Source of the DNA: Corallium rubrum
Lineage: Eukaryota; Cnidaria; Anthozoa; Scleralcyonacea; Coralliidae
Assembly (NCBI GenBank): GCA_964035015.1
Contig: CAXIUP010000012.1
Location: 62,001-126,000, forward strand
Length of the DNA: 64,000 nucleotides
Direction: 5' to 3'
Part shown: piece by piece, positions 1-11,400 of the stretch
Numbering within the stretch: position 1 is the stretch's first letter
Layout of the letters: every line of letters starts with the position of its first letter
Notes under the pieces: model-generated
What the model was told of the DNA's origin: nothing
Seen by the model: only the letters and a program-made list of their open reading frames with translations
Database searches by the model: none
Made by a program: the position numbers and the translations under genes

Positions 1-44
1 TGATTGTATATTCAATACAACACGGCCGCTCGTGTTGTAAACAT

Positions 45-47
<3 letters not shown>

Positions 48-95
<48 letters not shown>
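48..95. repeat. (AT)n microsatellite
   Basis: Uninterrupted AT dinucleotide run. It abuts the left arm of the inverted repeat that starts at about 95. Confidence 0.95.
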
Positions 96-99
<4 letters not shown>

Positions 100-196
100 G
101 AAATTCATTACTAATTCATGAGTTTTGCAGCCAATCCAATTTCAGAAATTACATCACATGTATACCCCTGTAAACCCCATACAAACTGAAACCAAT

Positions 197-273
197 GATG
201 CTAATTAGTTACAACCACTAGTGGATGTATACTCTTCTGATACAACCACTAGTGCTTGTAACTAATTAGCATC
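197..273. repeat. 77-bp palindrome with two ACTAGT cores
   Basis: The left half GATGCTAATTAGTTACAA is mirrored by TTGTAACTAATTAGCATC at the right end, with an ACTAGT site in each half and a short asymmetric centre. The inverted partner lies at 767-843. Confidence 0.8.
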
Positions 274-316
274 TCAATATCCCTAAGGGATTTTTATGAT
301 TTATTCATTTCACAAG

Positions 317-324
<8 letters not shown>

Positions 325-389
<65 letters not shown>

Positions 390-394
390 TATAT
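325..394. repeat. (AT)n microsatellite
   Basis: AT dinucleotide run with one C interruption near 384. It follows the inner end of the left inverted-repeat arm. The stretch 395-545 after it shows no recognisable gene. Confidence 0.95.
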
Positions 395-544
395 CTGTCA
401 GTTACCTGAAGATCGCAATACGCGTGAAACTCGGAGTAGTGACGAAACCATTTTAACTATTTTATTACACTCTACCTTTCATGGTATCGAGCACTCTTGA
501 ACCATCCGCCAGCTTTGTAACATCCATGTTACAAACTTGCTTTA

Positions 545-545
<1 letters not shown>

Positions 546-604
<59 letters not shown>

Positions 605-618
605 GTGTGTGTGTGTGT
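546..618. repeat. (AT)n then (GT)n microsatellite
   Basis: About 57 bp of AT dinucleotides followed by a short GT run. An 84-residue open frame crossing it (481-735) is mostly an Ile-Tyr alternation read from the microsatellite and is not a gene. Confidence 0.93.
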
Positions 619-766
619 AATGTTTACAACACGAGCAGCTGTGTTGTATTGAATTATACAATCACAAACCGAAGGCGAGTGATTGTATATTCAATACAAC
701 AAGGACGCAAGTGTTGTGAACAACTTGTGAAATGAATAAATAGTAAAAATCCCTTTGGGATATTGA

Positions 767-843
767 GATGCTAATTAGTTACAAGCACTAGTGGTTGTAT
801 CAGAAGAGTATACATCCACTAGTGGTTGTAACTAATTAGCATC
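767..843. repeat. 77-bp palindrome, second copy
   Basis: Reverse-complement partner of 197-273 with the same GATGCTAATTAG ends and ACTAGT cores. It lies inside the right arm of the larger inverted repeat. Confidence 0.8.
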
Positions 844-1027
844 AATGGTTTTAGTTTGTATGGGGTTTACAGGGGTATACATGCGATGTAATTTCTGAAT
901 TGGATTGGCTGCAAAACTCATGAATTATTAATGAATTTCACAAATATATATATATATATATACGTGTGGGTTTTTGGTCTACGAAACGCAAAGAGTGCTC
1001 GATAACATATAGTTAGAGCAAATATAG

Positions 1028-1737
1028 ATTTTCGCTTACCTCAAAAGTCTGCTACAGGCTGTTTCATCTAAAAAAGAATCTTCAGGCAGATGACAATTTT
1101 CGAAAACAGGGGGTGCTTATATCCTTCTTGTTGGAACGTGGGAGTGTGGGGGCGAAACAATACATGCATTCATGGCTTTGTTGCGCTGTTTGCGCGGAAT
1201 TTGTGTCGATGACGACATTGACTGATAATTTCTGCTCTCTTGTTGAGTAAACAATTCTTGTTTTTATCTTTCAAAATATAAAATTTTTCCTCTAAACATA
1301 AATTACATCGTTTTGAACCTCCCGTGTACGAAATAGAATGTTTTAAAATTTGCCAATTAATACTAAAATCCTTATTGTTTTTCTTTGTGAAACAATAAGG
1401 ATTTTAGTATTAATTGGCAAATTTTAAAACATTCTATTTCGTACACGGGAGGTTCAAAACGATGTAATTTATGTTTAGAGGAAAAATTTTATATTTTGAA
1501 AGATAAAAACAAGAATTGTTTACTCAACAAAAGAGCAGAAATTATCAGTCAATGTCGTCATCGACACAAATTCCGCGCAAACAGCGCAACAAAGCCATGA
1601 ATGCATGTATTGTTTCGCCCCCACACTCCCACGTTCCGACAAGAAGGATATAAGCACCCCCTGTTTTCGAAAATTGTCATCTGCCTGAAGATTCTTTTTT
1701 AGATGAAACAGCCTGTAGCAGACTTTTGAGGTAAGCG

Positions 1738-1742
<5 letters not shown>
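1028..1742. repeat. near-perfect foldback hairpin, 353-bp arms, 9-bp loop
   Basis: Positions 1028-1380 are the reverse complement of 1390-1742 without any indel. Paired coordinates sum to 2770 throughout, and by eye I count only two mismatches. The loop at 1381-1389 is TTCTTTGTG. The right arm runs straight into an AT microsatellite. No long ORF is conserved in the arms. A transcript would fold into a dsRNA rod of about 350 bp. It could be a recent inverted duplication, a foldback transposon or an artefact of a hairpin read. Confidence 0.92.

Positions 1743-1781
<39 letters not shown>
1741..1781. repeat. (AT)n microsatellite
   Basis: AT dinucleotide run directly at the outer end of the foldback hairpin. 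The stretch 1782-2090 after it is AT-rich, and I see nothing assignable in it. Confidence 0.93.
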
Positions 1782-1784
<3 letters not shown>

Positions 1785-2094
1785 CATTGTTCATAATCTA
1801 TTTGATGGTGATTATTTTATCTTTATATTTCTGTCCTCGTACTGTTGTTGAATCCCATCTGTGCTTCTGATGGAATTTTAATAGTAAAGTACTGTACAGT
1901 ACCTGCTAATCATAAAAATATATAATATTTTAAAAATTAATCAGCTGCATGGCATGTCTATAAATACACTGGTACTCTGTTAAGCATATTTGTTTATTCT
2001 GTAATTTCACAAAGAAATACAAATGTTGGATTGTTATTCTGTGGTCAGAACTATAAACACTCAGTGGTGTGTCATTTTTTTTGTCTTTTTTTTT

Positions 2095-2143
2095 GGGGTG
2101 GGGTGGGGGGGTGGGTGGGGGTGGGGGGGGGGGGGAGCGGGGG
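2095..2143 (+). repeat. G-rich tract, quadruplex-prone
   Basis: G-runs separated by single T residues after a T-rich stretch. There are more than four runs of three or more G within 50 bp, which fits intrastrand G-quadruplex potential. The Gly-rich frame over it (2069-2365) is an artefact. Confidence 0.85.
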
Positions 2144-2312
2144 CATAAATTAAAAATTGTATCTGTTCATCGAACAGTTACTTTACTTTTTCATATTGTT
2201 TGGTTGCTACAAATCTATGTAACTGAACTTAAAAGACAACTAAAGATAGCAATTACAGGTTACATCACACCACAAATGGCAGAAAGACTGGGTCTTGTAT
2301 GTATTTCTGCTC

Positions 2313-2346
2313 GGGGGGGGGGGGGGGGGGGAGGGGGGGGGGGAGG
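2313..2346 (+). repeat. poly-G tract
   Basis: A run of 19 G, then A, then 11 G and GA-rich residues. It is the second G-run on the same strand within 220 bp. The exact length is doubtful in any assembly. Confidence 0.85.
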
Positions 2347-2499
2347 AGTAGAGGCAAAACCCTGAGTACAATGTTCACAGACACACAGCAAACTAGGCTT
2401 GTAACTGGTTTATACTGAGCTATGGTGTAATACACTTCATTCAAATATGTAATACAATACATTCATCAAATTATTCTTAATTTAATGAATTTAATTTAA

Positions 2500-2612
2500 T
2501 TTTTGGTAGCGAGTTAGTGCAAGTTAAGGCAATATAGGGTGATTTAAGATAAATTTAGTCATTTTTAGTTGCAAGTTAAGGTGAGCTAGGGCGAGTTAAG
2601 GCGAGTTAAGAT
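2500..2612. repeat. degenerate GAGTTAAGGC-type short repeats
   Basis: Variants of GAGTTAAGG, GCAAGTTAAGG and GTGAGCTAGGGC recur at intervals of about 10 to 20 bp, most clearly at 2570-2612. It is an imperfect minisatellite with no coding potential seen. Confidence 0.5.
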
Positions 2613-2616
2613 CCCA

Positions 2617-2830
2617 GAGTTATAGAAGAGTTATATAGATCATCAAATATATCAAATAATGATGTGTCATCTGCATAAAGAAAACAGTCTGATGAAATAT
2701 TTTTATTAATATCGTTTATATAGATAATGAAAAGCAGTGGTTCAAGTACAGAACCCTGTGGAACACAAGCCCCAATGTTTACCCAACTTCAGCTTTGTCC
2801 CTCAATTACTACCGTTTTCTGGTAAACAGT
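2617..2830 (-). pseudogene. non-LTR retrotransposon reverse transcriptase fragment
   Basis: Read on the minus strand, one frame gives the RT core: a VIEGQ segment, then [13 protein letters not shown], then IIYINDI, then the catalytic box YADDT (codons at 2664-2678). This is the palm region of CR1/Jockey-like LINE reverse transcriptases, which copy element RNA at nicked target DNA. One in-frame stop lies between VIEGQ and VPQG, and the usual Gly before PLL is Glu. Flanking RT domains, endonuclease and a start are missing, so it is a dead fragment. Composite satellite DNA begins about 80 bp beyond its 5' side. It is on the opposite strand from the LINE pieces at 26.0 and 32.7 kb and comes from a different copy. 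Confidence 0.85.
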
Positions 2831-5800
2831 TAACCATGCAAGTGGTTATATGCATACAGTTTTCCGGTATAAGCAGATAACCATCTGCTGGTTATATGCA
2901 TGGTTCGTGATGTTTGTGATGTTCGAGAAGTTTGTGATGGCCGTGATGGTCGTGATGTTAACTTGTTATGGCCAAGTGATGTTCGTGATGTGAGGTGGCC
3001 GTGATAATCGTGATGTTTCGGAGATGGCCGTGATGATCGTGATGTTTGAAACGGCCGTGATGCTCGTGATGTTTGAGATGGCCGTGATGCTCGTGGTGTT
3101 TGAGATGGCCGTGATGATCGTGATGTTCGTGATCTAAGTTAAGTGCATGTCGAAGACTTCATTTCTCATTTTTAATCATCAATGTTTGTAATTTGTATTC
3201 TAGTGTGCTGGATGGCGCTATGTTATTTCATGTGTTAACGATGTGGATCGATTCTTTCTCAAGACGAAACTTTTGCTTTTTCTTTTCTTTTTTCTTTTTT
3301 GGGTACATGTATTTAGGCGATGTGAAAATCTTCATATTAGGTCAAATGTTATCATACAATGTCACCATCTACTAATTATTGAGCTCTAAGGGTATAGAAA
3401 ATGATCTTTTTCGATATTACGCTCTTAGGAGGCCGTGATGATCGTGATGTTTGAGATGGCTCTGATGATCGTGATGTTTCGGAGATGGCCGTGATGATCG
3501 GGATGTTTGAGATGGCCGTGGTGCTCGTGATGTTTGAGATGGCCGTGATGATCGTGATGTTTGAGATGGCTCTGATGATCGTGATGTTTCGGAGATGGCC
3601 GTGATGATCGGGATGTTTGAGATGGCCGTGATGCTCGTGATGTTTGAGATGGCCGTGATGATCGTGATGTTCGTGATCTAAGTTAAGTGCATGTGGAAGA
3701 CTTCATTTCTCATTTATAATCATCAATGTTTGTAATTTGTATTGTAGTGTGCTGGATGGCGCTATGTTATTTCAAGTGTTAACGATGTGGATCGATTCTT
3801 TCTCAAGACGAAAGTTTTGCTTTTTCTTTTCTTTTTTCTTTTTTGGGTACATGTATTTAGGCGATGTGAAAATCTTCAAATTAGGTCAAATGTTATCATA
3901 AAATGTCACCATCCACTAATTATTGAGTTCTAAGGGTATATATAGAAAATGAGCTTTTTCGATATTACGCTCTTAGGAGGCCGTGATGTTTGAGATGGCC
4001 GTGATGATCGTGATGTTTGAGATGGCTCTGATGATCGTGATGTTTCGGAGATGGCCGTGATGATCGGGATGTTTGAGATGGCCGTGATGCTCGTGATGTT
4101 TGAGATGGCCGTGATGATCGTGATGTTTGAGATGGCTCTGATGATCGTGATGTTTCGGAGATGGCCGTGATGATCGTGATGTTCGAGATGGCCGTGATGA
4201 TCGTGATGTTTGAGATGGCCGTGATGATCGTGATGTTTGAGATGGCCGTGATGATCGTGATGTTTGAGATGGCTCTGATGATCGTGATGTTTCGGAGATG
4301 GCCGTGATGATCGGGATGTTTGAGATGGCCGTGATGCTCGTGATGTTTGAGATGGCCGTGATGATCGTGATGTTCGTGATCTAAGTTAAGTGCATGTGGA
4401 AGACTTCATTTCTCATTTATAATCATCAATGTTTGTAATTTGTATTGTAGTGTGCTGGATGGCGCTATATTATTTCAAGTGTTAACGATGTGGATCGATT
4501 CTTTCTCAAGACGAAACTTTTGCTTTTTCTTTTCTTTTTTCTTTTTTGGGTACATGTATTTAGGCGATTTGAAAATCTTCATATTAGGTCAAATGTTATC
4601 ATACAATGTCACCATCTACTAATTATTGAGCTCTAAGGGTATAGAAAATGATCTTTTTCGATATTACGCTCTTAGGAGGCCGTGATGATCGTGATGTTTG
4701 AGATGGCTCTGATGATCGTGATGTTTCGGAGATGGCCGTGATGATCGGGATGTTTGAGATGGCCGTGGTGCTCGTGATGTTTGAGATGGCCGTGATGATC
4801 GTGATGTTTGAGATGGCTCTGATGATCGTGATGTTTCGGAGATGGCCGTGATGATCGGGATGTTTGAGATGGCCGTGATGCTCGTGATGTTTGAGATGGC
4901 CGTGATGATCGTGATGTTCGTGATCTAAGTTAAGTGCATGTGGAAGACTTCATTTCTCATTTATAATCATCAATGTTTGTAATTTGTATTCTAGTGTGCT
5001 GGATGGCGCTATATTATTTCAAGTGTTAACGATGTGGATCGATTCTTTCTCAAGACGAAACTTTTGCTTTTTCTTTTCTTTTTTCTTTTTTGGGTACATG
5101 TATTTAGGCGATGTGAAAATCTTCATATTAGGTCAAATGTTATCATACGATGTCACCATCTACTAATTATTGAGCTCTAAGGGTATATAAAATTATCTTT
5201 TTCGATATTACGCTCTTGAGGAGGCCGTGATGATCGTGATGTTTGAGATGGCCGTGATGATCGTGATGTTTGAGATGGCCGTGATGATCGTGATGTTTGA
5301 GATGGCTCTGATGATCGTGATGTTTCGGAGATGGCCGTGATGATCGGGATGTTTGAGATGGCCGTGATGCTCGTGATGTTTGAGATGGCCGTGATGATCG
5401 TGATGTTCGTGATCTAAGTTAAGTGCATGTGGAAGACTTCATTTCTCATTTATAATCATCAATGTTTGTAATTTGTATTGTAGTGTGCTGGATGGCGCTA
5501 TATTATTTCAAGTGTTAACGATGTGGATCGATTCTTTCTCAAGACGAAACTTTTGCTTTTTCTTTTCTTTTTTCTTTTTTGCGTACATGTATTTAGGCGA
5601 TGAGAAAATCTTCAAATTAGGTCAAATGTTATCATACGATGTCACCATCTACTAATTATTGAGCTCTAAGGGTATATAAAATTATCTTTTTCGATATTAC
5701 GCTCTTAGGAGGCCGTGATGATCGTGATGTTTGAGATGGCCGTGATGATCGTGATGTTTGAGATGGCTCTGATGATCGTGATGTTTCGGAGATGGCCGTG

Positions 5801-8499
5801 ATGATCGGGATGTTTGAGATGGCCGTGGTGCTCGTGATGTTTGAGATGGCCGTGATGATCGTGATGTTTGAGATGGCTCTGATGATCGTGATGTTTCGGA
5901 GATGGCCGTGATGATCGGGATGTTTGAGATGGCCGTGATGCTCGTGATGTTTGAGATGGCCGTGATGATCGTGATGTTCGTGATCTAAGTTAAGTGCATG
6001 TGGAAGACTTCATTTCTCATTTATAATCATCAATGTTTGTAATTTGTATTCTAGTGTGCTGGATGGCGCTATGTTATTTCATGTGTTAACGATGTGGATC
6101 GATTCTTTCTCAAGACGAAACTTTTGCTTTTTCTTTTCTTTTTTCTTTTTTGGGTACATGTATTTAGGCGATGTGAAAATCTTCATATTAGGTCAAATGT
6201 TATCATACAATGTCACCATCTACTAATTATTGAGCTCTAAGGGTATAGAAAATGATCTTTTTCGATATTACGCTCTTAGGAGTCCGTGATGATCGTGATG
6301 TTTGAGATGGCTCTGATGATCGTGATGTTTCGGAGATGGCCGTGATGATCGGGATGTTTGAGATGGCCGTGGTGCTCGTGATGTTTGAGATGGCCGTGAT
6401 GATCGTGATGTTTGAGATGGCTCTGATGATCGTGATGTTTCGGAGATGGCCCTGATGATCGGGATGTTTGAGATGGCCGTGATGCTCGTGATGTTTGAGA
6501 TGGCCGTGATGCTCGTGATGTTTGAGATGACCGTGATGATCGTGATGTTCGTGATCTAAGTTAAGTGCATGTCGAAGACTTCATTTCTCATTTATAATCA
6601 TCAATGTTTGTAATTTGTATTGTAGTGTTCTGGATGGCGCTATGTTATTTCAAGTGTTAACGATGTGGATCGATTCTTTCTCAAGACGAAACTTTTGCTT
6701 TTTCTTTTCTTTTTTCTTTTTTGGGTACATGTATTTAGGCGATGTGAAAATCTTCAAATTAGGTCAAATGTTATCATACAATATCACCATCTACTAATTA
6801 TTGAGTTCTAAGGGTATATATATAGAAAATGAGCTTTTTCGATATTACGCTCTTAGGAGGCCGTGATGTTTGAGATGGCCGTGATGATCGTGATGTTTGA
6901 GATGGCTCTGATGATCGTGATGTTTCGGCGATGGCCGTGATGATCGGGATGTTTGAGATGGCCGTGATGCTCGTGATGTTTTAGATGGCCGTGATGATCG
7001 TGATGTTCGTGATCTAAGTTAAGTGCATGTCGAAGACTTCATTTCTCATTTTTAATCATCAATGTTTGTAATTTGTATTCTAGTGTGCTGGATGGCGCTA
7101 TGTTATTTCATGTGTTAACGATGTGGATCGATTCTTTCTCAAGACGAAACTTTTGCTTTTTCTTTTCTTTTTTCTTTTTTGGGTACATGTATTTAGGCGA
7201 TGTGAAAATCTTCATATTAGGTCAAATGTTATCATACAATGTCACCATCTACTAATTATTGAGCTCTAAGGGTATAGAAAATGATCTTTTTCGATATTAC
7301 GCTCTTAGGAGGCCGTGATGATCGTGATGTTTGAGATGGCTCTGATGATCGTTATGTTTCGGAGATGGCCGTGATGATCGGGATGTTTGAGATGGCCGTG
7401 GTGCTCGTGATGTTTGAGATGGCCGTGATGATCGTGATGTTTGAGATGGCTCTGATGATCGTGATGTTTCGGAGATGGCCGTGATGATCGGGATGTTTGA
7501 GATGGCCGTGATGCTCGTGATGTTTGAGATGGCCGTGATGATCGTGATGTTCGTGATCTAAGTTAAGTGCATGTGGAAGACTTCATTTCTCATTTATAAT
7601 CATCAATGTTTGTAATTTGTATTGTAGTGTGCTGGATGGCGCTATGTTATTTCAAGTGTTAACGATGTGGATCGATTCTTTCTCAAGACGAAACTTTTGC
7701 TTTTTCTTTTCTTTTTTCTTTTTTGGGTACATGTATTTAGGCGATGTGAAAATCTTCAAATTAGGTCAAATGTTATCATAAAATGTCACCATCCACTAAT
7801 TATTGAGTTCTAAGGGTATATATAGAAAATGAGCTTTTTCGATATTACGCTCTTAGGAGGATGTGATGTTTGAGATGGCCGTGATGATCGTGATGTTTGA
7901 GATGGCTCTGATGATCGTGATGTTTCGGAGATGGCCGTGATGATCGGGATGTTTGAGATGGCCGTGATGCTCGTGATGTTTGAGATGGCCGTGATGATCG
8001 TGATGTTTGAGATGGCTCTGATGATCGTGATGTTTCGGAGATGGCCGTGATGATCGTGATGTTCGAGATGGCCGTGATGATCGGGATGTTTGAGATGGCC
8101 GTGATGCTCGTGATGTTTGAGATGGCCGTGATGATCGTGATGTTCGTGATCTAAGTTAAGTGCATGTCGAAGACTTCATTTCTCATTTTTAATCATCAAT
8201 GTTTGTAATTTGTATTCTAGTGTGCTGGATGGCGCTATGTTATTTCATGTGTTAACGATGTGGATCGATTCTTTCTCAAGACGAAACTTTTGCTTTTTCT
8301 TTTCTTTTTTCTTTTTTGGGTACATGTATTTAGGCGATGTGAAAATCTTCAAATTAGGTCAAATATTATCATACGATGTCACCATCTACTAATTATTGAG
8401 CTCTAAGGGTATAGAAAATGATCTTTTTCGGTATTACGCTCTTAGGAGGCCGTGATGATCGTGATGTTTGAGATGGCCGTGATGCTCGTGATGTTTGAG

Positions 8500-11400
8500 A
8501 TGGCCGTGATGATCGTGATGTTGGTGATCTAAGTTAAGTGCATGTCGAAGACTTCATTTCTCATTTTTAATCATCAATGTTTGTAATTTGTATTCTAGTG
8601 TGCTGGATGGCGCTATGTTATTTCATGTGTTAACGATGTGGATCGATTCTTTCTCAAGACGAAACTTTTGCTTTTTCTTTTCTTTTTTCTTTTTTGGGTA
8701 CATGTATTTAGGCGATGTGAAAATCTTCATATTAGGTCAAATGTTATCATACAATGTCACCATCTACTAATTATTGAGCTCTAAGGGTATTGAAAATGAT
8801 CTTTTTCGATATTACGCTCTTAGGAGGCCGTGATGATCGTGATGTTTGAGATGGCTCTGATGATCGTTATGTTTCGGAGATGGCCGTGATGATCGGGATG
8901 TTTGAGATGGCCGTGGTGCTCGTGATGTTTGAGATGGCCGTGATGATCGTGATGTTTGAGATGGCTCTGATGATCGTGATGTTTCGGAGATGGCCGTGAT
9001 GATCGGGATGTTTGAGATGGCCGTGATGCTCGTGATGTTTGAGATGGCCGTGATGATCGTGATGTTCGTGATCTAAGTTAAGTGCATGTGGAAGACTTCA
9101 TTTCTCATTTATAATCATCAATCTTTGTAATTTGTATTGTAGTGTTCTGGATGGCGCTATGTTATTTCAAGTGTTAACGATGTGGATCGATTCTTTCTCA
9201 AGACGAAACTTTTGCTTTTTCTTTTCTTTTTTCTTTTTTGGGTACATGTATTTAGGCGATGTGAAAATCTTCAAATTAGGTCAAATATTATCATACGATG
9301 TCACCATCTACTAATTATTGAGCTCTAAGGGTATAGAAAATGATCTTTTTCGGTATTACGCTCTTGGGAGGCCGTGATGATCGTGATGTTTGAGATGGCC
9401 GTGATGATCGTGATGTTTGAGATGGCTCTGGTGATCGTGATGTTTCGGAGATGGCCGTGATGTCGTGATGTTCGTGATCTAAGTTAAGTGCATGTCGAAG
9501 ACTTCATTTCTCATTTATAATCATCAATGTTTGTAATTTGTATTCTAGTGTGCTGGATGGCGCTATGTTATTTCATGTGTTAACGATGTGGATCGATTCT
9601 TTCTCAAGACGAAACTTTTGCTTTTTCTTTTCTTTTTTTCTTTTTTGGGTACATGTATTTAGGCGATGTGAAAATCTTCAAATTAGGTCAAATGTTATAA
9701 TACAATGTCACCATCTACTAATTATTGAGTTCTAAGGGTATAGAAAATGAGTTTTTTCGATATTACGCTCTTAGGAGGCCGTGATGTTTGAGATGGCTCT
9801 GATGATCGTGATGTTTCGGAGATGGCCGTGATGATCGTAATGTTTGAGATGGCCGTGATGATCGTGATGTTTGAGATGGCTCTGATGATCGTGATGTTTC
9901 GGAGATGGCCGTGATGATCGGGATGTTTGAGATGGCCGTGATGCTCGTGATGTTTGAGATGGCCGTGATGATCGTGATGTTCGTGATCTAAGTTAAGTGC
10001 ATGTCGAAGACTTCATTTCTCATTTATAATCATCAATGTTTGTAATTTGTATTCTAGTGTGCTGGATGGCGCTATGTTATTTCATGTGTTAACGATGTGG
10101 ATCGATTCTTTCTCAAGACGAAACTTTTGCTTTTTCTTTTCTTTTTTCTTTTTTGGGTACATGTATTTAGGCGATGTGAAAATCTTCAAATTAGGTCAAA
10201 TGTTATCATACAATGTCACTATCTACTAATTATTGAGTTCTAAGGGTATAGAAAATGAGCTTTTTCGATATTACGCTCTTAGGAGGCCGTGATGCTTGAG
10301 ATGGCTCTGATGATCGTGATGTTTCGGAGATGGCCGTGATGATCGTGATGTTTGAGATGGCCGTGATGCTCGTGGTGTTTGAGATGGCCGTGATGATCGT
10401 GATGTTCGTGATCTAAGTTAAGTGCATGTCGAAGACTTCATTTCTCATTTTTAATCATCGATGTTTGTAATTTGTATTCTAGTGTGCTGGATGGCGCTAT
10501 GTTATTTCATGTGTTAACGATGTGGATCGATTCTTTCTCAAGACGAAACTTTTGCTTTTTCTTTTCTTTTTTCTTTTTTGGGTACATGCATTTAGGCGAT
10601 GAGAAAATCTTCAAATTAGGTCAAATGTTATCATACGATGTCACCATCTACTAATTATTGAGCTCTAAGGGTATAGAAAATGATCTTTTTCGGTATTACG
10701 CTCATAGGAGGCCGTGATGATCGTGATGTTTGAGATGGCCGTGATGATCGTGATGTTTGAGATGGCTCTGATGATCGTGATGTTTCGGAGATGGCCGTGA
10801 TGATCGTGATGTTTGAGATGGCCGTGATGATCGTGATGTTCGTGATCAATGTTTGTAATTTGTATTCTAGTGTGCTGGATGGCGCTATGTTATTTCATGT
10901 GTTAACGATGTGGATCGATTCTTTCTCAAGACGAAACTTTTGCATTTTCTTTTCTTTTTTCTTTTTTGGGTACATGTGTTTAGGCGATGTGAAAATCCTC
11001 AAATTAGGTCAAATGTTATCATACAATGTCACCATCTACTAATTATTGAGCTCTAAGGGTATAGAAAATGATCTTTTTCGATATTACGCTCTTAGGAGGC
11101 CGTGATGATCGTGATGTTTGAGATGGCTCTGATGATCGTGATGTTTCGGAGATGGCCGTGATGATCGGGATGTTTCAGTGAGATGGCCGTGATGCTCGTG
11201 ATGTTTGAGATGGCCGTGATGATCGTGATGTTTGAGATGGCTCTGATGATCGTGATGTTTCGGAGATGGCCGTGATGATCGTGATGTTTGAGATGGCCGT
11301 GATGATCGTGATGTTCGTGATCTAAGTTAAGTGAATGTCGAAGACTTCCTTTCTCATTTATAATCATCAATGTTTGTAATTTGTATTCTAGTGTGCTCGA

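Larger units (their letters stand above)
95..944. repeat. inverted repeat, arms about 227 bp, MITE-like
   Basis: The arm at 95-321 is the reverse complement of 719-944, with a few mismatches and small indels. Both outer ends meet AT microsatellites. Each arm carries a 77-bp palindrome around ACTAGT cores (197-273 and 767-843). Sequence at 1-46 recurs inverted near 617-662 and in direct orientation near 681-720, so the unit is a nest of hairpins. No transposase frame is present. A foldback MITE is plausible, but the family is not recognised. Confidence 0.7.

Noticed and set aside
1700-1742. Spliced-leader RNA or snRNA suggested by GAG-GTAAGC at the hairpin end
   Set aside because: A good splice-donor match alone is weak. 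I see no Sm site or conserved stem beyond the foldback itself.
2069-2365. 98-residue frame with Gly runs
   Set aside because: It depends on poly-G tracts and has no domain.
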